Below are positions 9,582-19,520 of a stretch of DNA of 64,000 bases, in pieces (the stretch's first letter is position 1; each line of letters opens with the position of its first letter). The notes under the pieces were generated by a model. That model was not told where the DNA came from. It was given only the letters and a program-made list of their open reading frames with translations, and made no database searches. The position numbers and the translations under genes are program-made. Source of the DNA: Thiothrix lacustris DSM 21227 (GTDB lineage Bacteria > Pseudomonadota > Gammaproteobacteria > Thiotrichales > Thiotrichaceae); assembly GCF_000621325.1 (NCBI RefSeq), contig NZ_JHYQ01000001.1, forward strand, positions 124,001-188,000. Direction: 5' to 3'.

Positions 9582-11216
9582 CTACTCATAGCGGAGGCTC
9601 GCTAGTTGGGTTTTGATCTCGGTTTCGAGGGTGCGGGATTCGGCGAAAAGGGTGTCGAGGTTGTCGGTGAAGCCTTGCATTTTGGCGGCGAATTCGGCGG
9701 CGGTGATGTCGGTGTATTCGATTTTTACGTCGAAGTATTGCCCTGCACTGAAGGAGTAGTTTTTGGCTTTGATCTGGTCGTAAGTGACCGCAACTGAAAA
9801 ATCATCGACCGCCGTTTTGGTGTTGAAAGTGTCGATGATGTGTTGTTCTTCGGCAGCCGTCAGCACGGTTTTCTGGTTTTTACCGTCTTTGACCGTTTCA
9901 CCCAGATTCGAGGCATCAATCAGGATTACCTTGTCCCGGTTGCCCTTGTCGATGAACAGGATAGAGACATTCGTACCCGTAGTAGCGAAAATATTGCTCG
10001 GCATCGACACCACGCCCGCCAGCATTTTCTGGTCGACCAGCTTTTCACGGATTTTCTTGTCAATGCCCGACTGAGCAGTAATAAACCCGGTAGGAACGAC
10101 GATGGCAGCCTTACCGCCCGGTTTCAGCGAAAACATGATGTGCTGGATAAACAGCAGGTAAATCGCCATTTTATCCTTGGCCTTGCCCGGCACATTGGGA
10201 AGCCCCGCAAAGAAGCGTTCCTTGTTTTCCTTGGTATCCAGATCGTTGCGGAAATCGCTGAAATCCATCTTGAACGGTGGGTTGGAAACAATATAGTCAA
10301 ACTTTGCCAGCGACGCCCCATCCTTGTGGTAAGGCGACAAAATGGTATTGCCCTGAATCACATTAGGGATGGAATGCACCAGATTGTTGAGGATCAGGTT
10401 CAGCCGCAACAACCCGGACGACTTTTGCGAAATATCCTGCGAATAGATACTGCACCGATTTTCCCCAATCGCATGAGCCAGATTCATCAGCAACGTCCCC
10501 GACCCCGCCGATGGATCGTAGCACTTGACGTTCATCACCTTACCCCGGCTTTCAGCAGGGACAAGAATCGCCGCCATGATCTTGGCGACCGCGTGAGGCG
10601 TGTAATATTCCGCATACTTGCCGCCGCTGTCCTTGTTGTAGTCCTTAATCAGGTACTCAAAGATGTCGGCAAAGAAATCAAAGCCCTGTGTAAAAATATG
10701 CTCAAAGCTGAAATTCACCAGTTTGTTGATTATTGCCTTGCAAAAGTTGTCGCGCTCACCGGGGTCAGAAATGAACTGGCTGATCTCATCAAACAAGCGG
10801 ATTTGCGCCCCGCCCCCAGTTTTGACCGAGAAAATATCACTGTTGACGATGGCAATCTGGCGTAAGGTATCATCAAACAGCTTGGCGAAATTATCCTCAT
10901 TTTGCCGCGCAAACAGGCTGGCAAGCAGGTGTTCCGGGCGCAAATAAGCTGTGCCTTCGGGAAGCATCATGACCAACATCTCGTAAGCGTCGATGTCCAT
11001 ATTGGCGATGTGCTGTTCCCAGTTTTCCGCCTTGGCAGTGGCTTTATCGGCTTTTTTCAGCTCATACGCCAGCTTGTCGCACAGGAACTTGTACAGGAAT
11101 ACCTGCGTAATGATTTTGAACTCATTACCATCATTACCCAGCCCGTAAGCGGCGCAGATGTTTTTCAGGTTGTCGATCAGTTCGGTGGTGCTTTTCTTGA
11201 AATCGAGGGCTACCAA
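9582..11216 (-). CDS. hsdM: Type I restriction methyltransferase HsdM (system 1)
   Basis: Adenine-N6 DNA methyltransferase subunit, 544 residues. The N-terminal helical HsdM domain leads into the SAM-binding motif DPSAGSGTLL and the catalytic SNPPF motif (NPPF for N6-adenine chemistry). The likely start is TTG at 11216, with GGAG seven bases upstream, overlapping the hsdR stop (TTGGTAG). No ATG is nearby in frame. Order hsdR-hsdM-hsdS on one strand indicates a single operon. The C-terminal end is partly duplicated beside hsdS. Confidence 0.92.
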   Translation of the reverse strand: MVALDFKKSTTELIDNLKNICAAYGLGNDGNEFKIITQVFLYKFLCDKLAYELKKADKATAKAENWEQHIANMDIDAYEMLVMMLPEGTAYLRPEHLLASLFARQNEDNFAKLFDDTLRQIAIVNSDIFSVKTGGGAQIRLFDEISQFISDPGERDNFCKAIINKLVNFSFEHIFTQGFDFFADIFEYLIKDYNKDSGGKYAEYYTPHAVAKIMAAILVPAESRGKVMNVKCYDPSAGSGTLLMNLAHAIGENRCSIYSQDISQKSSGLLRLNLILNNLVHSIPNVIQGNTILSPYHKDGASLAKFDYIVSNPPFKMDFSDFRNDLDTKENKERFFAGLPNVPGKAKDKMAIYLLFIQHIMFSLKPGGKAAIVVPTGFITAQSGIDKKIREKLVDQKMLAGVVSMPSNIFATTGTNVSILFIDKGNRDKVILIDASNLGETVKDGKNQKTVLTAAEEQHIIDTFNTKTAVDDFSVAVTYDQIKAKNYSFSAGQYFDVKIEYTDITAAEFAAKMQGFTDNLDTLFAESRTLETEIKTQLASLRYE

Positions 11217-14200
11217 GGGGTTACTCCATTAAATTCATCCAGATACTCTTTAACGACAAGCTGGTTGATGTAGCGCGTGCTATCGGGGGTTAGCTTGATG
11301 TTTTGCGCCAGATGGAACTGTTGTACCACGCTCCGCTGTATCATGCGCTCAAAATAGCTTTCGTTATCGAGGATGTTCCTGTTCTGCATCACACTCTCGT
11401 CGGCTTGCTGTTTGACCTGATGCAATGCCTCGAAAATGCGCCGCTCATTATCAGAGATCGAGCCATTCTCTACCAGCCGTTTATGCACTCTGGTGAACTT
11501 TATGTCACCGCTGTATTTGCTCTGGAGCAGGCGGTTCTTGCGATTGATTTCCCGCACCTTGTCCTGAATTTTGTTCAGGGTGAGCATATTGTGCTTCATC
11601 TCATCCTGAGTGACCTCTTTGAGGTTACGGTTCTTGAACAGGCGTTCCAGCTCCTCTTTGAGTTGGATGAACTCCGGGTCTTTGGGGTCAACATTGCTGG
11701 TCATGGATTCGCGGGCGCGACGCAGGGCGTCTTTCAACTCATCCGCCAACTTGAGTTCTTCCTCGCCAATCTTGACGAACTTGAACAGCACTTCCTCCAG
11801 CGCCATGTTCAATAAGCCACTGGTGTCGGCCTGATTTTCAAGACGGTCTTTGAGGTTAAGCATCGCCAAGTGGTTATCGACTTCGTTGTACAAAGCGTTA
11901 ATCTGGGCGAATGGCAGCCGTTGCAACAAATCGTCGTACCCGAATAATCGGCACAAGTTGTACAAGCTGCGGGCATCCGCCAAGGCTTTTTTCAACGCCA
12001 ACACTTGCGCCCGATCCTGCATTTCCGTGACTTGCCGCGAGAAGATTTCCTTGTTCAGCGTGTCATATTGGAACAGCACATTCTTAACCGCTTCAAATTC
12101 TTCCTTGATTTCCTCGGCGGATTTAAAGAGCTTGGAATAATGTTCCATCTCATCGCCTAATTCATTCTGTAGCTCGTCGAAATAAGCTTTATTGGTCTTG
12201 TCGAATTCACTGCGAATATCGGCAAAATCCACCACATAGCCATAGCGGTGTTTGCCGTAGGTACGATTGACGCGGGTCAGGGCTTGCAGCAGGTTATGGT
12301 CTTTAATCACCCGCCCCAGATAGAGCTTCTTCAGACGTTTGGCATCAAAACCCGTCAACAACATATTGTACACAAACAGCAGGTCAATGTTGCCCGCCTT
12401 GAAATCTTCCACCCAGTCGTCACGCTCTTCCTTGGAGCCAACATCATGCAGAATCAGTGCGGCTATCTTTGCCTTGTTTGCCAGCGGCACACCTGCGCCA
12501 TAACCACCCGGCATTTCTGCCACAGGCTTAAACGCATAATTCGCCTGAAACTGCGCAAACATTTCCTTGGCTTGCGCGGAGCTGTCGCAAATCACCATCC
12601 CGCCGATGCTATTGTCATTCAGGGTAGTACGGCTTTTTTCAAAATCGCGCACGATATAGGCCAGCATCGGTTTCACAAAGGTGTGGTGGGCAACAACCTC
12701 CTTCATCGACAGTTTGCCTTTTTCCACCTCAAGCTTTGCCAAGACTTCTTGTAAAACAATCTGATAGTTATTTTCAATCGCCTCACGAATCAGCCGCAAG
12801 GTGTAACCATCAGCAATCGACTTGTTGTAGTAATACTTGTGGATGTAATCGCCAAACAGGATTTTGGAATTGTAATCCTTACCCAGTAATGGCGTGCCCG
12901 TCAGACCAATTTTGATGGCATTTTTATCCGACTGTTCAAGGTTCGCCAGAAAGCTGCCTTGCGGGTTATAGCTGCGGTGAACCTCATCCAGAAAGTAAAT
13001 CCGCTGGATACTGACATCATAGTCCTTGATGCTCATCACATTCGGGTCATCCTGAAATTTCTGGATGTTGACCACGGTGATTTCCAGCTTGCCCGTGTCA
13101 TTGTGAATCGCGGTCGTTTGCTTGATGTCCTGCGCGAATGCTTCCCGCGAGTTAATCGCATGAACCGTCAGCCCCCGGTTGATGAATTCGCGGGAAGCCT
13201 GCTTGAGCAGGTCGAGCCGATCCACAATAAAGTAGAACTTCGGAATGACCTTCTGCTTCTGAAAATAATCCACCAGATAACGCACACTGTAATAGGCCAG
13301 CGCCGTTTTTCCGCTGCCTTGCGTGTGCCAGATGATGCCCTTGCGCACCCCCGCTGCCAGCTTGTTTTCAATCGCCTTGGTAGCGAACAGTTGCGGGTAG
13401 CGCATCACATGCTGTTCCCAACCGTCCTTCTCTTTCACATAGGCAATAGCATAACGCAGAATGAAGCGCAGCCGTTCACGGCTCAACAACGAGGTACACA
13501 AACGGTTAGTCGGTGTATCCGGGTCTTTATTGGTCATGAACTCAGGGCTATTCTGGATAATCAGGCTGTTGTTGTCCTTAAGTACGGCTGTTTCCGTGGT
13601 TTCATTTTCCGGCTTCAACAAAGCCGCAATATTCAGCGGCTCTTCTTCACGAAAATAGTTGAACATCGCCCGCTGATAGGAGGTTGAGGCATAAAATGCC
13701 CCCTCAATCGGTTCAGGCGACTCATTGTCATATTCCATATTATTGGAAAACAGCATCAACTGGGTGATGTTGATAAAGCGCCGGAATTTCTTGTTCTGAA
13801 AGCGGGCATTGATACGGCTACGCTCAGCCAGAACACCATCGCGGTTATTCGGCTTTTTGACCTCAATAAACACCAGCGGCATCCCGTTAATCAACAGGGT
13901 AATATCAGGGCGGAACTCGTCATCGCCATTCTTGCAGGGCAGCTCGGTAACAACATGGAAGCTGTTATTATCGAAGTTCTCAAAATCAATTAGACGTGTA
14001 CCCGAACGCCGTGTTAGTTGCTCGTAAAACGCTTTTCCCAAGTCCTCATTGTCCAACAAAAGGCTGACATCTTCCCGCAAACGCCCGATTTCATCGGGGT
14101 CAAGATCAGAATTGATACGACTGATGCCTTCACGAAACAAGGCTGGGAAAATATTGGTGTTTTCATCACATTGCGCCTCTTTCAGAGAAAGATAGCCATA

Positions 14201-14263
14201 ACCCAAACGTGTCAGGTGCAGAATAGTGGGTATTTTTACCCGTGTATCTTCATTAAAGCGCAT
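11210..14263 (-). CDS. hsdR: Type I restriction endonuclease HsdR (system 1)
   Basis: The 1017-residue motor and nuclease subunit. An N-terminal nuclease core is visible as FRPDITLLINGMPLVFIEVKKP (D...ExK) near residues 118-140. The SF2 helicase Walker A is TQGSGKTALAYYS near residue 315, motif II is the DEVHRS variant of DEAH, and motif III-like IGLTGTP follows. The C-terminal helical region (from about 720) would bind HsdM/HsdS. All catalytic motifs look intact, so the system should be functional. Confidence 0.93.
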   Translation of the reverse strand: MRFNEDTRVKIPTILHLTRLGYGYLSLKEAQCDENTNIFPALFREGISRINSDLDPDEIGRLREDVSLLLDNEDLGKAFYEQLTRRSGTRLIDFENFDNNSFHVVTELPCKNGDDEFRPDITLLINGMPLVFIEVKKPNNRDGVLAERSRINARFQNKKFRRFINITQLMLFSNNMEYDNESPEPIEGAFYASTSYQRAMFNYFREEEPLNIAALLKPENETTETAVLKDNNSLIIQNSPEFMTNKDPDTPTNRLCTSLLSRERLRFILRYAIAYVKEKDGWEQHVMRYPQLFATKAIENKLAAGVRKGIIWHTQGSGKTALAYYSVRYLVDYFQKQKVIPKFYFIVDRLDLLKQASREFINRGLTVHAINSREAFAQDIKQTTAIHNDTGKLEITVVNIQKFQDDPNVMSIKDYDVSIQRIYFLDEVHRSYNPQGSFLANLEQSDKNAIKIGLTGTPLLGKDYNSKILFGDYIHKYYYNKSIADGYTLRLIREAIENNYQIVLQEVLAKLEVEKGKLSMKEVVAHHTFVKPMLAYIVRDFEKSRTTLNDNSIGGMVICDSSAQAKEMFAQFQANYAFKPVAEMPGGYGAGVPLANKAKIAALILHDVGSKEERDDWVEDFKAGNIDLLFVYNMLLTGFDAKRLKKLYLGRVIKDHNLLQALTRVNRTYGKHRYGYVVDFADIRSEFDKTNKAYFDELQNELGDEMEHYSKLFKSAEEIKEEFEAVKNVLFQYDTLNKEIFSRQVTEMQDRAQVLALKKALADARSLYNLCRLFGYDDLLQRLPFAQINALYNEVDNHLAMLNLKDRLENQADTSGLLNMALEEVLFKFVKIGEEELKLADELKDALRRARESMTSNVDPKDPEFIQLKEELERLFKNRNLKEVTQDEMKHNMLTLNKIQDKVREINRKNRLLQSKYSGDIKFTRVHKRLVENGSISDNERRIFEALHQVKQQADESVMQNRNILDNESYFERMIQRSVVQQFHLAQNIKLTPDSTRYINQLVVKEYLDEFNGVTPW

Positions 14264-14401
14264 TTGTTATCAGCCCCTACAAAAACCCAGCCCCATAAAA
14301 CTGTTTATATTATGCCCTCTACCACCGCATTCTGATACAGAAACAGCCTACACTCTCCTATGCTAAACTCCCACCCCTGCTCACCCAAAGGAACTCTCAC
14401 A

Positions 14402-14869
14402 TCGACACCCACCTCGTCCGCCCCCTACAACGCCTGTTCACCTACGCCCGCCAATACCGCCCGGACATGATCAAGGCGACGATCTACTCCATCCTCAACA
14501 AATTTTTCGACGTATTGCCGGAAGTGCTGATCGGGGTAGCGGTCGATGTGGTGGTCAACAAACAGGATTCCTTCCTCGCCAAGGTGGGCATTGCCGCAAC
14601 TGGCCGGATTCACCGTGACCCTGTTGTACGGCGGCTTCATGACGCTGAATAGTGAAATAGGCGTAGGGAGTTACTCGGTACTGGTCTACCTGACCCAGCG
14701 CCTGTTGTGGCCACTGACCCGACTAGCCGATATGACCGACCTGTATCAGCGTTCGATGGCCTCCATCCAACGCGTACTGGACTTACTGAATACCCCGATT
14801 GAAATCACAGTTAAGCAGGAATTTGACAGCAAACTTGATGATGTTCAAGTTTGTATAAGTTCAAAGTAA
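14402..14869 (+). pseudogene. Remnant of an ABC exporter (membrane domain)
   Basis: Two frames carry pieces of an ABC transporter membrane domain of the MsbA/exporter type. The first is VRPLQRLFTYARQYRPDMIKATIYS to VVVNKQDSFLAKVGI, ending near 14590. The second continues, one frame over, as LAGFTVTLLYGGFMTLNSEIGVGSYSV to MASIQRVLDLLNTP. The segments that should join them and the whole ATP-binding domain are missing. Internal deletion, frameshift and 3' truncation make this a dead gene. Confidence 0.75.
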
Positions 14870-14988
14870 CGGTGAGAGGTAAAACGACTTAACTAGCCCG
14901 TTAATTAAAAAAATTACAAGCGCACCCAAAAATCTTATAAACTATAAGCGTGGATAAATCATTCAAACAATAACAATAAGGTATAGAC

Positions 14989-16995
14989 ATGCTGGAGCTA
15001 GTCGGTCACTCATTCATAAAAAACTGGAAAGATGAAGCCGATTATTTATTCGGCTCGAATCGCAAGTCTGTCGCCAATTTGACAACACAGGGAATTTACA
15101 CAGAGCGTGTTAGCCTTCTCTATCGAAATGGCAAATTTTCAACTAGCTCCTTGTTAGTGCTTTGCATACTGCTATCGTCCCTCATGTATGGCAATGTATC
15201 CAACACCGCCAATTTCACTTGGCTCGCCGGATTTTTTCTTGCTGCAAGTATTCGCCTCGGCGTCATCATTCGCTACCTTAATTCACCAACATCTGCAACA
15301 TCCCAAATTTGGGCAAAACGCTACATGCTGACCACAATACCCGTCAGTATAGGCTGGGCTTGGTTTGTACTCACTGCCTTTGGAAAGGATGACTGGCTGA
15401 ATGTTATCGTCGTATTAATCAGTATAGGCATGGGCTCGATAGCTGTACCCGTACTAGCTGGATTTCCGCTCATATTATTGATTTACTGCGCACCCGCCAT
15501 ACTACTGACAATCCTACTGTATTTCATGCAGTTAAGCTTGGATTACACCGTATTAGCCTTAGGCACAATCATCTACTCTTTCCTGATCATTCGCACGGCC
15601 AACAATTTCTTTGAAACCCTGATGACATCCCTGCACCTACGCTTTGAAAAAGAGGCACTCGCCGCCGATTTAAACCAACAAAAAGAAAATGCCGAACAAC
15701 TCAACAAACAACTGAAGCAGGAAGTGCTGACACGTCGTGAAGTACAACGCTCATTAGAAGAATACCAGCAGAATCTCGAAAAACAGGTAGAACAACGCAC
15801 CACTGAACTACAAGAGGCCAAAGAAGCTGCCGAAGCAGGTAGCCGAGCAAAAAGCGAGTTTCTCGCCAATATGAGTCACGAAATACGCACACCACTGAAT
15901 GGCGTTATTGGCGCAACCCAACTGCTATTCACCGCAAAAATGGAGCCTAAACAGCAGCATTACCTACAAATCGTGCATGAATCGGCTACTAATCTATTAC
16001 GCTTAATCAATGATCTCCTCGATTTTGCCAAAATCGAAAGCGGCCAATTAGTGCTAGAAAACGAAGACTTTGACCTCATCAAACTCTGCAACAACACCTT
16101 GCACTCTATCGAGCCGCAGCTACACAGCAAGGGTTTAACGCTGGTCTTCGATCCCTCCAATGAACTGCCCGTGACCTTACGTGGTGATGCGTTCCGTTTG
16201 CGCCAGATTCTGCTTAACCTGCTAGGGAATGCCATTAAATTTACCGAACAGGGCAAAGTAGAACTCATCATCACAGCCCGTAAGCGAGAAGATAATCACT
16301 ACTTAGTTGGCTTTACCGTGCGTGACTCGGGTATCGGCATCGAAGCTAACGCACAAGAAAGTATTTTCAGCCCCTTTACCCAAGAAGATGGCTCTATCAC
16401 CCGACGCTTTGGTGGTAGCGGTTTAGGGCTATCCATTACCCATAATTTGGTAGACGTCATGGGCGGCATCATCAGGATGGAAAGCACCAAAGGCGTTGGC
16501 TCCACGTTTTATGTTGAACTGCCATTCAGCGCCATCGAACAGCAGAATACGACCGCCAACGTGCAAAATGACGCGCTCACCACGCTCCAAACTCGCTTCA
16601 GCGGACGCATACTGCTAGCAGAGGATAACCCCATCAACCAACTGATTGCGCGTGACAATCTGGAGACCTTAGGATTTGAGGTCGATAGCGTCGATGATGG
16701 TCTTCAAGCCCAAATAGCCTGTCAACAAAAGGACTATCGCCTGATTCTAATGGACTGCCACATGCCAGAAATGGATGGCTTCGACGCCACTCGCGCCATT
16801 CGGCAAGATGAGCAAAGGAATGGACGGGCGCGTATTCCGATTATTGCCCTGACGGCGGATACACAACAAGGAACGCGAGCACGCTGCGAAATGGCTGGTA
16901 TGGATGACTACATGACCAAGCCCTTTACCCTCGACCTACTAACGGCAAAAATCCAGAACGCCCTTAGGAGCAACTGTCTTGCTAATCCGTGTTAA
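14989..16995 (+). CDS. Hybrid sensor histidine kinase / response regulator
   Basis: Membrane-bound two-component kinase of 668 residues. The N-terminal part (about 50-210) has several hydrophobic helices, followed by a coiled coil (about 215-280). The HisKA phospho-acceptor is His297 ([12 protein letters not shown]). The HATPase domain shows the N box ([10 protein letters not shown]), G1 (DSGIGI) and G2 (GGSGLGLSI) motifs. A C-terminal receiver domain ([10 protein letters not shown] onward) carries phospho-acceptor Asp589 ([13 protein letters not shown]). There is no Hpt domain, so phosphotransfer to a separate Hpt protein is likely. It ends 4 bases into the convergent Crp/Fnr gene. The signal is unknown. 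Confidence 0.9.
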   Translation: MLELVGHSFIKNWKDEADYLFGSNRKSVANLTTQGIYTERVSLLYRNGKFSTSSLLVLCILLSSLMYGNVSNTANFTWLAGFFLAASIRLGVIIRYLNSPTSATSQIWAKRYMLTTIPVSIGWAWFVLTAFGKDDWLNVIVVLISIGMGSIAVPVLAGFPLILLIYCAPAILLTILLYFMQLSLDYTVLALGTIIYSFLIIRTANNFFETLMTSLHLRFEKEALAADLNQQKENAEQLNKQLKQEVLTRREVQRSLEEYQQNLEKQVEQRTTELQEAKEAAEAGSRAKSEFLANMSHEIRTPLNGVIGATQLLFTAKMEPKQQHYLQIVHESATNLLRLINDLLDFAKIESGQLVLENEDFDLIKLCNNTLHSIEPQLHSKGLTLVFDPSNELPVTLRGDAFRLRQILLNLLGNAIKFTEQGKVELIITARKREDNHYLVGFTVRDSGIGIEANAQESIFSPFTQEDGSITRRFGGSGLGLSITHNLVDVMGGIIRMESTKGVGSTFYVELPFSAIEQQNTTANVQNDALTTLQTRFSGRILLAEDNPINQLIARDNLETLGFEVDSVDDGLQAQIACQQKDYRLILMDCHMPEMDGFDATRAIRQDEQRNGRARIPIIALTADTQQGTRARCEMAGMDDYMTKPFTLDLLTAKIQNALRSNCLANPC

Positions 16996-17690
16996 ACGTT
17001 GCTATCCGCCACTTGTTTCATTTTATGCCTATCCAAAATCTGAATGGCTTGCTGCTTTTCTTCCAGCAGCCCCTCACGTTTCCATTGTGCAAACAAGCGG
17101 CTAATGGTCTCGATCGTTAACCCCAGCAACTGGGCGATTTCTAGACGGGATAGTATCAACGGTGTCCAACGGTTAGCCGCGTTACACCATCCCAATAAGA
17201 ACGAAGCCAAACGTTCGTCTGAGCGTTTGGCTCCCAGTTCAAGCAAACGCTCATCAGCGTGCTGCAACTCCTTGATACAGCGCACCATGATCAAGCGCTC
17301 TACTTCAGGGCGACGCGCCCCCAGCATATCGAGATTATCGACCGCAATACGGCACACGGTGGCATGTTTCAGCGGCATAGCACTGTGGTTGTAACGGATA
17401 TCGACTAGCCCATCAAAACCGAAAATCTCACCGGCCTTCACAACCCGAATAATCTGATCCTTACCGCTGACCGTGGTTTTGAACAACTTGACGTAGCCAT
17501 CCCGCAGCAGATAGATGTGCTGTGCACTCACACCCGCTGAATAAATAGTGTCTGTCGCCGCATACTCAACGCTATCGCTCGGCACCACTTTTAGTGCGTC
17601 ACTGAAGGTATCACCCAACGTCGCAAACAACGCAAAATCGTGCACCGGACAGGGTTTCGACTGTCCAACACTGTACTGTACATTCATCAT
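16992..17690 (-). CDS. Crp/Fnr-family transcriptional regulator
   Basis: About 232 residues with an N-terminal cyclic-nucleotide-binding-type beta-roll ([29 protein letters not shown]) and a C-terminal winged helix-turn-helix. The recognition helix has the FNR-type E-x-x-S-R signature ([18 protein letters not shown]), so it probably binds FNR-like TTGAT-ATCAA boxes. The N-terminal cysteine cluster of a true FNR is missing (one Cys, in KPCPVHD), so direct oxygen sensing through an iron-sulfur cluster is doubtful. I chose ATG 17690, with AAAGG upstream, over the longer frame to 17744. It lies beside cydDC, but control of those genes is only a guess. Confidence 0.85.
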   Translation of the reverse strand: MMNVQYSVGQSKPCPVHDFALFATLGDTFSDALKVVPSDSVEYAATDTIYSAGVSAQHIYLLRDGYVKLFKTTVSGKDQIIRVVKAGEIFGFDGLVDIRYNHSAMPLKHATVCRIAVDNLDMLGARRPEVERLIMVRCIKELQHADERLLELGAKRSDERLASFLLGWCNAANRWTPLILSRLEIAQLLGLTIETISRLFAQWKREGLLEEKQQAIQILDRHKMKQVADSNV

Positions 17691-17762
17691 AGCAATCCTT
17701 TCTATATCAGCTACCAGTATTAGAGATTGCTGATGCAGTCGCATTGCGCTTTATCAAAAAAA

Positions 17763-19520
17763 TCAGGTTTTTATTTTCTCAACCAACAACTTGCCACTAA
17801 CCGATAATTGTTGGTAATAACCCTTGGCTGCCAGCAATTGCGCGTGCGTGCCGGACTCGATGATGCGCCCTGCGTCCATGACGTGGATGTTATCCATCTG
17901 TTCCAACCCGTGCAAACGGTGGGTAATCAGTAACAGGCTTTGGCGCTGGGCAGTGGCGTGGGCAACAAGATTTGCCATCACTTGTTGCGCGGTTTCCGGG
18001 TCAAGCCCTTCGGTGGGTTCATCGAGAATCAGCACCGCAGCGTTTTTCAGCACGGCGCGAGCAATCGCGATGCGTTTCGCCTGCCCACCCGACAAACGCA
18101 CCCCGGTTTCACCCGCCCAAGTATCGTAACCTTGCGGTTGACTGCTGATGAAATCGTGGATCAACACCAATTGGCAGGCGGCATCGAGTGCTTCTTGATC
18201 CGCATCCGGGCGTGCTAACAACAGATTTTCACGCAGGGTGGTGTTGAATAAATGGGTTTGCTGCGACACGACTGCAATGTGTTGGCGTAAAGCTTCACCG
18301 TGATACTGCTGAAGCGGCTGCCCATCCAGCAGGATTTCGCCACTAACAGGTTCGCGAAAACGCAGCAACAAGCTGGCGAGGGTACTTTTGCCCGACCCGG
18401 TAGCCCCAACGATGGCCAACTTGTGCGCCGGGGGAAGGTCGAGCGAGATATTGTGGAGAACGTCAGTTCCCTCAGGCTGATACCGGAAATCCACATCCCG
18501 AAATGCAAAATGCAGCGTTTCCGGCACAGGCAACGGCTGTTCTGGCTCGGCCACCGCTGGCGGCATATCAGCCAGACTAAAAATACGCCGCGCCGCCGCG
18601 AGGGTTTCACCCAGCGTCTGGAAAGCCAGTGGCAACGGCATCACCGCCTCAAAACTCGCCAACGCAAACAGCGCCAGCATCGCCAATTGCGGCGGCAACA
18701 GCTTACCTTCCGACACCAACGGAATCGCCACCAGCAACATGCCCCACATCGCCAGATTGGCGCACAACCCCAAAGCACCTTGCGCAATACCTTGCAAGCC
18801 ACTCATTTTTTGCTGTTGCGCCGCCAAATCCTGCGACAGTTGGCGAATGTGTGCCGCATGAGCATCTGCCGCGCCATACACCAGCAGTTCGCCCATGCCC
18901 TGCAAGTCGTTGACCAACGCCGAACGCATCTGTGCGGCCGTCGTCACCATCTGCTGCCCGGTGCTTGCCCCCCAACGGTTCATCAACCACGGCACCATGA
19001 CCCCGGCAACCATCAGCAACGTGAATTCCACCAGCGCCAGCAACGGGTCGTAAAACCACAGCACCAGCACAAACACCAGCGTTGCCAACATTGCCACGAC
19101 CACCGGCACTAACAGACGCAAGTAAACATTATCGAGCTTGTCGATGTCAGCACGAATACGGCTGAGCAAATCACCGCTGCGGTAAGCTTCCAGCCGTGCC
19201 GGGGCAAGCGGTTCCAGCTTCTGGTAAAACCACACCCGCAATTCGGAAAGGATGCGGAAGGTGGCTTCGTGCGTCACCAGCCGTTCCCCATAGCGCCCGG
19301 CAGTGCGGGCAATCGCCGCAAAACGGATAAGCCCCGCCGGGGTGAAATAATTCATGCTGACACCGGCAACGCCCGCCATCGCCATCGCCGTGATGAACCA
19401 GCCGGACACCGCCATCAGCAAAACATTCGCCATCAGGGTAACAAACGCCAGTAACATGCCCAGCAACATCCAGCCCTGATACGGTTTGAACAGGCGCAGT
19501 AAGCGGATCAGGTCTTTCAT
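17763..19520 (-). CDS. cydC: Thiol exporter subunit CydC (ABC ATPase/permease)
   Basis: Half of the heterodimeric CydDC exporter, which moves glutathione and cysteine to the periplasm and is needed for cytochrome bd assembly. 585 residues: six-helix membrane domain (about 1-310), then an ABC domain with Walker A GATGSGKST, signature LSGGQAKRIAIARA and Walker B AVLILDEPTEGLD. Its ATG overlaps the cydD stop (ATGA), so the two are translationally coupled. Assignment as CydC follows from order and similarity. No cydAB genes are in the window. Confidence 0.88.
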   Translation of the reverse strand: MKDLIRLLRLFKPYQGWMLLGMLLAFVTLMANVLLMAVSGWFITAMAMAGVAGVSMNYFTPAGLIRFAAIARTAGRYGERLVTHEATFRILSELRVWFYQKLEPLAPARLEAYRSGDLLSRIRADIDKLDNVYLRLLVPVVVAMLATLVFVLVLWFYDPLLALVEFTLLMVAGVMVPWLMNRWGASTGQQMVTTAAQMRSALVNDLQGMGELLVYGAADAHAAHIRQLSQDLAAQQQKMSGLQGIAQGALGLCANLAMWGMLLVAIPLVSEGKLLPPQLAMLALFALASFEAVMPLPLAFQTLGETLAAARRIFSLADMPPAVAEPEQPLPVPETLHFAFRDVDFRYQPEGTDVLHNISLDLPPAHKLAIVGATGSGKSTLASLLLRFREPVSGEILLDGQPLQQYHGEALRQHIAVVSQQTHLFNTTLRENLLLARPDADQEALDAACQLVLIHDFISSQPQGYDTWAGETGVRLSGGQAKRIAIARAVLKNAAVLILDEPTEGLDPETAQQVMANLVAHATAQRQSLLLITHRLHGLEQMDNIHVMDAGRIIESGTHAQLLAAKGYYQQLSVSGKLLVEKIKT

